The translations under genes and the position numbers were made by a program. This document shows, piece after piece, positions 22,870 through 34,600 of a stretch of 64,000 nucleotides of DNA (positions within the stretch are counted from its first letter, which is position 1; each line of letters begins with the position of its first letter). This stretch comes from Achatina immaculata. Its lineage: Eukaryota > Mollusca > Gastropoda > Stylommatophora > Achatinidae. The notes under the pieces were generated by a model. That model had not been told where the DNA came from, made no database searches, and worked only from the letters and a program-made list of their open reading frames with translations. The DNA is taken from contig CM019708.1 of assembly GCA_009760885.1 (NCBI GenBank), forward strand, positions 15,292,531 through 15,356,530, written 5' to 3'.

Positions 22870-24734
22870 TCTATATCATTTATAATCAGTTTATAGTCAA
22901 TTTATTTTGTAAATTAATTAAATAGTCAATTTATAGTAAATTATAGAATTATCTGTACCATCTGCATACCTTAAATTGTTGATATTTCTTCACCCTATGT
23001 TCAGTCCTGTAGTAAAGGAACATATTGTGGTTTAGCTGAGGAATCTCTCAGTATTGTGAATTTAAATTCATTGCAACTGACACCATTGTGAATTTGTAAT
23101 ATTGCAAAATACTGAGTGAGGAATACATTGTGGTGAATTTGTAATAAAGGAACACTGAATGTTGAGTGAACAACACTGGTTTTCCTAAACTGCAGATGCA
23201 AATCTAAGAATAAGTCATTACAACCATGGTGAATATGTCACTCCTTACTACCATCACAGTATATATGTCACTCATTATTACCACTGTGGTGAATATGTCA
23301 GTCACAACTATCATCATGGTGAATATATTGCACATCACGACCATCAAGGTGAACTTGATATTAACATCAGCACCACTGGCCCTTATGGTGTATAATAAAA
23401 GCTTTTTACTTAAAGATATGATAAGACTTGAGTAGTTATATGTGGACTATGATGGTATATATATATGACATAGTAATATTAGCTTCCATCAGTGATTTGA
23501 TATTTGTTTTACTCGAAATAAAAGTATATACTCCTGATTTCTGAAGAGATTTGTAAAGTTTATCAAGGACAGAAAGTAGTTTATTCAACTATTTAGTCTT
23601 ATAAGAGTGTGGCAAGGGGAGAATGTTTTTATAGCTAAGATCATAAACAAATGCATTTATATGACCGTGCAAAAAAAAAAAAGAAGCAAACTTTATCACA
23701 CAGCTAAAAACTAAAAAGTTCAATTTTTATCAAGTTCAGACCATAACTAGGAACTTTATTACTTTAGAAAAAGACATAAAAATAGACCAGTAAATGTGAT
23801 AATCTGAAGCTTGGGTCAGGGAATGGTTTAATCTAGTGGATAAATATGGGGGTAGGTGTGAAAAACTGAAATAAATAGAGAAGATATGAGATGTAAAGTT
23901 ACTTACAAAGTTTTCTTTCATTATTATAAGTGAAATTTACAAGACGTAGTCTACTCTGAGGTAACAAAGTATCACTTAATCATATTCAGTTTTCAGATAT
24001 TTTATCAAATTTTTTTCACAAAGTGATGCTTGAAAAATGAATGTTCAAAATTGTATGAACAAAATTTACAAAGAATGACTTCAGTTAAAAAAAAACAAAA
24101 ACAAAACTGGCACTTTGTCAAAGGATCCTTTACAGAATAAGATTCTTTTCTGTAGGAAAAGTATGAGTTTTTAATTAAAAAACTTATTGGAAAAAAAAAA
24201 GTTTTTTCTTGGAAGTTACACAAATATTTTATAGGGATCTTTGGAAATTTTCTTACACCAAAAAATATTTAAAATACAGCTGTTCCTTTAAATATAAATT
24301 GCATTTTGTATTTCAGCAGACACTCATTTGATCTTGAACCAAAACGAACACAGAAGGTTAAAAAATAATTTGAAATAATGTAGAGTTGTGGGGAATAAAC
24401 AAAAGCTACATTATTATAATTCTGGAATCAACTGAAGTTAATACGTGAACATAATGTAACATATTGCAGTTCAAAGTTTAAAAATACAGATTCATTCATG
24501 TTAAAAAGAATGATTATTACTTGGGTAACACACTTTCATTTATCATTTTTATCATACAAGAAATATTTTATGATATTTTTGGTAACATATAATTTCTTTG
24601 CATTGGTATAATTTACCAGGATAGGTATATTTTGTTGTTTAGTATGTTTTTCTTCCACAAAATAAAAGTTACAATAAAATAAGTTAAAATAAGTTACAAG
24701 TCAGGAAGTTTTTTCTTTTGGGGAACAAAATTAA
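22870..24734. other. AT-rich non-coding stretch with a degenerate repeat
   Basis: A loose repeat of 'accat...ggtgaatatgtcact' occurs 6-7 times at 23220-23395. The rest has A/T runs and no recognised coding or mobile sequence. Confidence 0.35.
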
Positions 24735-25080
24735 AAACTCAGTCTCCACTCTCTGTAGTGACTGCTAGTCTCCACTCTCCGTAGTGACTGTTAGTCTCCA
24801 CTCTCCGTAGTGACTGCTAGTCTCCACTCTCCGTAGTGACTGGTAGTCTCCACTCTCCTTAATGACTGGTAGTCTCCACTCTCCATAGTGACTGCTAGTC
24901 TCCACTCTCCATAGTGACTGGTAGTCTCCACTCTCCTTAATGACTGCTAGTCTCCACTCTCCTTAATGACTGCTAGTCTCCACTCTCCTTAATGACTGCT
25001 AGTCTCCACTCTCCATAGTGACTGGTAGTCTCCACTCTCCTTAATGACTGCTAGTCTCCACTCTCCTTAATGACTGCTCC
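24735..25080. repeat. Minisatellite, 26-bp unit, ~13 copies
   Basis: The unit is tagtctccactctccgtagt followed by gactgc, with 'ccttaa' and 'ccatag' variants. It lies downstream of the CSRP 3' end. Confidence 0.95.
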
Positions 25081-25309
25081 AGGTAAATGGCCATGAATAC
25101 CTTCACCTAAACATTATCCACCCAGCAGACACTGAGAAATGGTTATATACTGAGTTGTTTTTTTTTTTTCTTTCTGATAATTATTTTGTTCTAACTTTAT
25201 CTTGAAATTTGTATTCTACTACATAAAAATAAAAGTCAGAAATAAATATCATGTCTCAGTATCTTGCTTGCTTCAAACTAAAAGTGATGTGTATATAACC
25301 ACAGTAAAA

Positions 25310-25531
25310 CAAAATATTTTATCAGATACATTTAACTTTATTATCTGTTACTCTTCAGAAATTAAGTTTAATTTTATGAATTAAATTTCCCTATACTAAT
25401 CAAAAGCTATAAACAAGCAGCAGTCAGCTGACTTAAAACAGAGCAAAAAAAAATATATTGCAAAAAAAAAAAATGGTTATCATCATAATTTGCATTACAT
25501 TTCTGTCAGAACACAGCATCACTCTGTGAGT
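25310..25531 (-). other. CSRP: Probable CSRP 3' UTR
   Basis: AT-rich non-coding sequence after the CSRP stop, with AATAAA at 25342-25337 (minus strand). The exact cleavage site cannot be fixed. A 26-bp minisatellite lies just beyond, at 24735-25078. Confidence 0.4.
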
Positions 25532-25605
25532 CTACCCCATTGAAAGAGTGCCAGCGCCCTGTCCGAAGCCAAAACCTTTGGGTCCGAAATTCTTTCCATA
25601 GCATG
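25532..25605 (-). CDS. CSRP: CSRP terminal coding exon 5
   Basis: This exon completes codon 167 and encodes residues 168-190: the last zinc ligand C168, the [12 protein letters not shown] signature, a glycine-rich tail and a TAG stop at 25534-25532. The acceptor is AACAG before 25605. The 3' UTR follows toward lower coordinates; an AATAAA on the minus strand at 25342-25337 is a candidate polyadenylation signal, about 190 nt after the stop. Confidence 0.92.
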
Positions 25606-28600
25606 CTGTTAATTTTAAAAAAAAAATTAGAGAAGAATACTGTAATATTCATGACATGAAAATATAATAAATTCATGTAATGCTTTGCTAAAAATGTTAT
25701 AAATCTATTTTTCTTTTTTTTTTCCGGAACTGTTTTAATTCATGTTAAGATAAATTGCAGAAAGTTGAAAAGTAAAAAAAAAAAAAATCATATACAGTGG
25801 AGATGACTAATGCAAGATCTTTATGTCAGCTTGGATTAATATTAAGATCTATAAGTCATCTCAGTCTCATATAGAGATTTGTAAGTGGGCTTAGATTAAT
25901 ATAAAGATTTATAGATTGGGTTAGACCAGTAGTTTTCAAAGTGGGTAGTACCACTCCCTCTGGAAGATTCCAGGGGCTGTTAGAGAAAAAGGAGCAACAA
26001 CTGAGAGGAAAAAAGTTTTTGGTGGTGCTCTGGATGTGGTTTGGGAGACACTGATGTTGCAGCCTGAAAAAGTTTAGTGACATACAGACAAGAATAAAAA
26101 TTTATAAGATGAAAAAATTTAGGGACGTATGGACAAGAATAAAGATTTATAAGAATGAGGTGAATAGAGTCAAATCCATTTACTACTGTAGGCTGCTTTG
26201 TTTGCAATGGATCCTGGCAGATGTCATATGCCTCTTCAAATATTCAAAGGGGTGATAATGAAGAAACTAGAAAAATGACTACATAATCAAAGAATGTATT
26301 CAAATGCAGCCACCAGATATTAAGTGGCTTAAACCATATGAAAAAAAGTGATCTAAAAAAGGGTAAGAGATTATAGACATCATAACATGGCAGCTGCAAG
26401 AGTAGGACAAGTTTGTTTTTTTTTTTTGGGGGGGGGGGGGTTTGCCTCAAAACAAGACACATCCAGTTCCATATACAAAAATACATACAAGATTTAAGAT
26501 TTGTGATACAGTTCTATGTACTTATGAACTAGCATCTCAAAGCACAAAGCAGATCTCCTTTTAGCATTTCTTACATATGAACTGAGTATTCCAGTTTAAG
26601 AAGCAACTAGAGCTTTTCACTTTGACTGACATGTTTGGTACTGAAGGTAAGTTTACATTTTTATTAAATGGAAATTATATTTTTAATTAGCAGCACTTTC
26701 GTCTTAGAAAACAATTTTGAAGCAGGACTATGTTAGTTACCGTGGAACTTGCTGGTCAACTTCTCTTTTGACTGATTCAACCAATATGGGATTTGTTTAA
26801 ATGGCCACATAACAGCACACAATGTTTGTGTTGTGAGATCCAGTCTCCATACTCTTGCATCTTTTGTCTTCAGTTCTGGTGCTTGTTTCTTCCTCATATA
26901 ATGCAGCATTCTTACAGAGGTTCACTCTTCATGTGAGTCTTTTGTCTGTTCTTTCAAGCTCTTGTGGCTTATGGAAAAATCTTCCATGGATGATTTACAC
27001 ATATCATAGTACAGTGGACCCTCGAAAGTCACATGGTTTGCAACTCAAACAACTTGAAACTCAAACAAAAAACTGGAAGAAAATCCAGTTTGAAACTTGA
27101 ACAAAACAAATGCAGCCACCTGAACAAAAACAATGAATCACATGATCAGTTCTCATGTAATTTCGGTTCAGTGAGCATCCACCAAATTTCAGTATGTGTT
27201 TTCTAAGTGTATTTTTACTGCAATTTCTTTGGTTTGGACTTTCTTTTTATTTTATCTTTAAAATTATCCATTTAAAGTAGCACCAAAGAAAGCTGCCAGT
27301 GCTGAAAAGCCTCAGAGGAAGAATGTAATGACCATGATAGAACTGAAAAAGGAAATTATCACTAAATGGAAAAGTGGTACATGAGTATCGGAGCTGGCTG
27401 TTTAATAACTGATGGCTAAGTCAACAATAGCAACCATACTAATAAGAAAGAATTCCACCAGCTAATGTGGCAACTGCGGTAAAATCCCTTACCAGTAAAA
27501 AGAACCTCAGAAGTGGAAGAGGTAGAAAAACTTTTGATGGTTTGGATAAATGTAAGGTAGTGGATAAATGTAAGGTACTGTATTGTCATTAATAACAGTT
27601 TCATAGTGTTAATGTATGATTTAATGTGTATTAGCTTTATTATATAGGTTTAAATAACCAGTATTTATATATACTTGAAATATTTTACAATGGGTAAGTT
27701 TTAGGGTATGGAGTGGATTAATTCAGTTTACATTATTTCCCATGGGGAATTTAAACTCGAAAGTCAAACAATTTGACAGTTGAACGGCCTTCCAGAACAG
27801 ATTGTGTTCATATTCTAAGGGTCCACTGTATATCATTTTTTATTTACTCCATGGTCGCCTTCCCTCCAGTTCAGTCAGTCAGTTATGTCCCTTGCCGAAC
27901 TTTGCCTCCCTAACAGCTCTCCTGTAGGCCTCTCAGTTGTAAGCAAGATGCCCTTCTGCTGATGTGTCCATTCGCAGATCATCAACGATGTCTTGCAGCC
28001 ATCTTTGCCTTAGTCTTCCTCTCTTTCTTTTTCCCATTATGTATACTTCCAAGACGGCCTTCTCTAAATTATCATGATGTTTAATGTGTCCAAAATATTT
28101 AAGTTTCCTCTGTTTAATCTTCCTTACTAGCCAACCTTCTTCCATATTAAGTTCTTGTAGTATGGATATATACATACAGGCATATGTTGCCATGGGAAAG
28201 ATGCATGCCCTTAAAAATCTTATTTTTGTAGTTCTGTCTGTTCCTCTCCACAGCTTTTTTAGTTGTTTTATTTTTTGAAGAGTGATAAATGTTCTCTTTT
28301 TAATTTCCTTCACTGTATCTCCATTATTAGTTAGTAACAATTCAAGATATTCAAAACTCTCCACCTCTTCCAGTTTTTCCTCATTGATACATATATCAGC
28401 TGCCTTGTTTGTTTTGTCAGTTGTCATCAATTTAGTTTTCTTTGCATTAAGATAGGAGGTTTTGATCTTTGCTGTTCTTACAGACTGACATAATTAGTTT
28501 TTCCATTCCTTTTTTGTGTTGTGGACAGTAATACTGTGTCATCAGCATATCTAATCTCTGGTATTTCATAACCTCCAATTGTTATATTCATAATATTCCC

Positions 28601-31600
28601 TCCAGTTCACCAACTGCTAATTGATTTAGGATACTGCTGTCATCTGTCATATAAAGTGACATATACTGGCACTTTTCACCTAATGAAAGTTCTGAAGCAG
28701 GTGGATATCAGATGCTGCGGGTGTTGGTGAGCATCATCTTTCTGAGCAGGTTCTCTCGTGGCTTATTCTATGACTTTTGGACTTGCATGATCAGACACAA
28801 TAACAGCAAGCAATATTTCTGTTGCAAGCTCCAGTTCTCTTGCATTTATGTCTTCTAAGTTTGTTCTTCATTTCATAAAGTGACTTACATTTACAATAAA
28901 CCTCCTCCTCATGCATGGCCAGTGTGCTGGAATCTACAGACTTCTTACAGCTTTTGCAGTTGAAGCATGACTTGTGCCAGGCCTTGTTTGAGAGTGGGGA
29001 AAAAAAAACCACCAATGAGTTAATGACACTTGTAGAAATTAACAGTTTGTGTTACTTCAGTTATTCTAGAACATATAAGAGCTTGTGTTACTTCAGTTAT
29101 TTTAGAACATATAAGAGCTTGTGTTACTTCAGTTATTTTAGAACATATAAGAGCTTGTGTTACTTCAGTTATTTTAGAACAGAAAAGGGAAAAGATGATT
29201 ATAGAAAAATGACATAAAGTTGCCCTACAAAGTAGATATAAAAACTGATAGAACCCTGTGATAAGAATGCATCATCATCATTGGGTGCCGTGCCGACTGG
29301 CTTTGGCTATTATGCTTCTCCAGAGTACCCGGTCCTTTATGCAGGCCATCAGCTCAGTTGGTGATCTCTCTCACCATCTTGTCAGACTTTCCAGTATCAT
29401 TTCTCTTGGTCTTCCTCTGTCTCTTCTTCCTTCTATTTTTCCTGTTGTTATAATATTTTCAATGCCCCCTCTTCTCATTGCATGTCCTATGAAAGTACAT
29501 TGTCTCTCTCTTATTTTTTTGACAAGAGTTTTTGTCTCTCCAGCTCTTCTCAAACATTCTCCATTAGTTATTTTTGCTGTCTAGGGGATTCGCAACATTC
29601 TTCTAACAAACCACATTTCTGCTGCTTCCGATGTGATAAAGTACATGTATATGTTATCTACCTAAGAACATCAGCAAAACAACTATAAAACGGTGAATAT
29701 TTTACTACTCATCACATTCTGGGGTTGAGTAAAGTAGCAGTAAAGTAGAAAAAAAAGCAAGAATAATAATAATGTATGAAAGCTTACTGCTTTCTGGACT
29801 GGCTCCACTACACCGTTAAAACAGTATAGTGCAAACATGTTGTCAAGCTTTTATATGCATATGCATCATCATCATCATCATCATCATCAGGTGCTGTGCC
29901 GACTGGCATTGGCTAATATGCTTCTCCAGAGTACACGATCCTTCATGCAGGCCATCAGCTCAATTGGTGATCTCCTCTCACACCATCCCGTCAGACTGTC
30001 CAGTATCATTTCTCTTGGTCTTCTAACATTTCTTCCAACGTTTCTTCCAACGTTTCTTCTTCCTTCTATTTTTCCTGTTGTTATAATATTTTCAATGCCC
30101 CCTCTTCTCATTGCATGTCCTCTCTTATTTTTTTGGCAAGATTTTTTTGTCTCTCCAGCTCTTCTCATACAGTCTTCATTAGTTTATTTTTTGCTGTCCA
30201 GGGGATTCGCAACATTCTTCTATTAAACAACATTTCTGCTGCTTTCAATGATTTTTGTGCAGACTTGCCTATTGTCCATGATTCATTTCCATATAACAAG
30301 GTAGGTTCAATATAGCATTTTAGGGCTAATTTTCTAACATTCATTGATAAGGATGTGTTGGTCAATATGTTTCTCACTCTCTGAAATGCAGTCTTTGCTT
30401 GGCCTATTCTGTTCTTAATTTCTATTCTGCATTTCCCATCTGAAGTTATTACTGCTCCAAGGTATTTGAATTTCTGCACCTGCTTTAGAATAGTTCCGTT
30501 TAATTTTATACTGCATTTTGGTGGATTCTGTTTCTTAGATATAACCATAGTCTCTGTCTTTTTTATGTTTAAAGTAAGGCCTTTCTGTTCACTTTCTTTA
30601 GTGACTTTATCCAAGAGATTTTGCAGGTCTTGTTGGTTCTCAGCTATCAGTACTGTGTCATCAGCATACTGAAAGTTGTTAATATTGTATCCTCCAATTT
30701 TTATGCCTGGTTCTGTGATGATTGTTCTTAGAATATTCTCACTGCACAGAGAAAAAAGTTCTGGAGATAGTACACATCCTTGTTGCATCCCTTGTTTTAT
30801 AGGTTGATATTTTCCAGTTCTATTTTCAACTCAAACTGCTGCTTCTTGCAGCCAGTATAGATGTTTTACAATCCTCAGGACTTTGCCGTCTATATTGATG
30901 TGTCTTCAAGCATTTTAATAATTTCACTATGTTTCACCTTGTCGAATGCCTTGGTGTAATCAATGAAGCATAAGTAGAGATCTTTCTGTACTTCTAAAGC
31001 TCTTTCTGTTAGTGTTTGTAAAGCATAAATGGCATTGTGTGTTCCCTTTCCTTCAACAAATCCAAACTGTTCATCTGCTATTTCTATTTTTATCTTTTTC
31101 CTTGTTCTTCTCATAATAATTCCCAGAAGTAGCTTCGTTATGTGACATGAGAGGCTGATAGTCCGGTAGTCATCACATTCCTTTGCACCTGGTTTCTTTG
31201 GTAGTGCTGTAAACGTGGATATAAGCAGGTCACTGGGAATATAACCACTGTTGTAAATGTCATTCAGTAACTTGGTTATTATTTTTATTCCTATCTCCTC
31301 TAGCACCTCTATTTCTTCTATTGTTATATTATCAGGCCTAGTTGCTTTTCCTTTCTTCATGTGTTTGATGACATCTATGATTTCACCTTCAAATATTGGT
31401 GGTCCATCACAGTTTTCAGTATCTGGTGTTAATTCTGGTCTTTCTCCTCCATATAGCTCACCGATATACTCTGTCCATCTGTCACAATGTCTTCTTTTCC
31501 CATTAACATTTTACCTTCTTTCGATTTCAGGCATCCTGTGGTATATTTTGTCTTTCTGCCTGTGAGCTCACTAATTCGTTTGTGCATGTTTGTTGTCTTT

Positions 31601-34600
31601 ATTATGGGAGTCCTCTGTTTGTCTACACTGTTCATTTAACCACACTTCCTTTGCTTCTCTGCATCTGCGTCTTATTTCTTTATTTATCCTGCTATATTTT
31701 TCTTGGTTATTTTTACTCCTCCTCCTCTTGTCCATCAGTCCTAAGATGTCGTGTGTCATCCATTTATTTTTATGGGCTTCTTTTTTCGGTGGTATTATCT
31801 CCTTAACAGTTTGGTGGATAGAATCTCTTAACATTGCTCATTGTTCATCTATACTATTTATCTTTGCTATTGCATATGCATATGCAAGCTGACAAACCGA
31901 CTGCTTTCCATAATTCTGTGGTTTTCATTTTTTTGGCACAGAGCTGGAACCAAACCTGTCACATGAGCTGAACCTGTGATACTAAGAAATAGTCTTCAGT
32001 TGAAAAGACTCCCAAGAAGGTTGCGGTTGTTCTTCACTAGTCCTTAATGTTGAAGTCATGTTGATTCTTCTTTATCACCTACATATTTAATTTCTGAAAG
32101 ACCGAGAGAACTAAACAGATCTGCCTTCACTGCATACATTCACTCAGTAGGTTCTGAAATACACTGACAACCACGCTTTTCTATTTTGTGTGATCTTTGC
32201 TATTCCTAATCAGGTCATATGTCCCTTTTTTTCCCCTCTGCCATTCCGATTTTTTTTTTCTCTCATAGCTAATGAAGCCAAAATTTAAAATTCCAAATAA
32301 ATCTTATATTAGAAGCCTCTTTGGGTTTTGGCTGATACAAACATCTTCCAAGAACTGAAATCACTGCACTACAGTCATAGACTTACAACGCTCACGCCAA
32401 TCGCTCGCTCAGCGTCATACACTGTCTTGCCACACCGGGGGCATTTTGGTCCAGTGCCACCAGTACTGGCTCCACTGAAAGAGTCGCCGGTAGGTCTGTT
32501 GCTATAACGGGGGAAATACAAATAATTCATCATGAATTTTTACTATAAATTCACATACAATGGTATTCTAAGTTCCTGGCACGATTTTACATAGTTCAGT
32601 GTGTCAGAGCATGTAGATCATTTTCTGACTGCAGACTATAAGAAGAAGAGATTTGCTTATTAAAAGAAGGAAAGAAGGCATATGCATAATTATAGCAAAG
32701 AAAGTGTGGGGGGGGGGGGGGTGGAGTGGGATGTGAAGACCCCAGTTGAGGCAATCAGCGACCCATAGCTGTTATGTCAGGGTTAGTGACCCATAGCTGA
32801 CCAAGACCCTATCCCACCTCTCCGTGTAAAAGGCTTAGCCTGGCTAACGGGGCAGGGATCGCCATAGTCCCCATGATGGTGGAGTCTGCTAAAGAAGCAT
32901 TGCACACCACCTGCTTTTTAGCTGTACTCCGGGATTGAAAAAGTAGCCGCCATAACACTCACCCACGCCGATATGATGCTGTGCCTCAACACCTCTACAG
33001 CATCAGCTGCAAAGAACACCAGCTCACAGTTACAGGGAGTTCACACGAGTACAAGTACAAGCAAGCAAAGAAAGAGCTAGAAATGATTGGTCATGAGTTT
33101 ATAAACACCTCACTACAGCTGCTAAAATGCCAGTGGTTATGCACTGAACATCAGAAGAAAAGAGAAAAAGAAGCCAATCAAGTGAAAACTAGCGAAGCTG
33201 ACATGAACAGCAGGTACCACGGCCGGAGCATCGCACACAGGATGGCTACAGACAGTGCAGATAATTCTTTACTGCTCTGAAAGATGTTAAAACATCTAAG
33301 CACGTGAATGAATGCTGTGACTAAGTAGATTTATATAAATGTTGTGCTGTGAGAATAATCTCATAATTTATAGTATAAACACGAGATAAACAAATCCCCT
33401 TGTCTAGATATGTATATTTATACTTGCTAAAACTCTCAGAATATAAGCAACAATGTTAAACACTGACATGGATATAGAGACGAGACCAACAGCGAGCTCA
33501 AGCTGTGAGAACTCAGTAATAAGACACTCACACTTTTGCAATGTTCTGAATCTGATAAAAATGAACAGCAACGTGCCACTACTAAAATTAAGCTCATTTA
33601 ATTGCAATTTTTTTTTTTACAAAATTTGATTGTATTTTGCAACATTAACAATTTGGCAGGGGGCCTGCTAGCATAGTGGTTGGAGCACTCGACTAGCAAA
33701 CGAATGGTCGAGGGTTTGAATCCCCAGCTGACCGGGATTTTTTTTCTGACCAATACGGGCCCCGAGGTCGACCCAGTCTCGTAAAATGGGTACCAGAGAA
33801 AATCTGGGAAGGAAAGGCAGCGAGGAGAGAAACTGGCCACCCTACCTCATACGCTGATGGCGCAGCATAACGAGGTCTCTAACGCTTCACCCCCTACGGC
33901 ATTTGCTATGGGACTATCTTATCTAACAATCTGACATATGTACATACTCCATTTCACATTCTTTGTTTCCAAATCGTTCACCCTTGTCCATTCCTAGAGC
34001 ACCTGCTCCACTTCCAAAGCCATAGCCCTTGGGGCCGAACTTACGACCATGGCATGCTTTGCAGTAAATTTCACTGCCATGCTCTGTTACGTTGGTACTC
34101 TCCAGGAACTTGTTGCACATTCCTGCAGAAAGTAAAGACCTATGAAAATAAATGTATCCTTTTTTTTTTGTCGGAAACCACATCACCAAGTAAACCACAC
34201 AAAAGGAAAACAAAACCATATCACTGAGTAAACTACAGAGAAGAGAAACAAACTGCCCATAATCAGTAGCGAATGTGGCAGAAATATACCTTGGAAGTAC
34301 AGTGTCTGCCAACCATATGGTGCCAGTAGATCATCTTGTTTCTTCTAAACACTGGCTATTACAAACTTCTAAATCACATGATAAAAGGGATGGCGATTGT
34401 GACCTAAATCACATGCACTGATTTATGATATATGCAAATAAATGAGAGAACCATAAACTCTAGGACAAATTACTTGAGTATTCAGCCTATGCTGATCTCT
34501 GATGGCAAGTCTGCTGGAGATTAAACTATTTCTTGATATCATGGATGGCTGAGGAATTTTACAAAAGATTTACGATAAAGGTGGGAACAAAATCTGTTAC

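Noticed and set aside
28791..29015. 74-codon minus ORF with LIM-like sequence as a separate small gene
   Set aside because: Its LIM part is CSRP exon 4; the ends of the ORF are intron read-through beyond clear splice sites.
33660..33725. Functional tRNA gene
   Set aside because: A and B boxes are present, but there is no cloverleaf with a matched acceptor stem and a SINE body follows directly.
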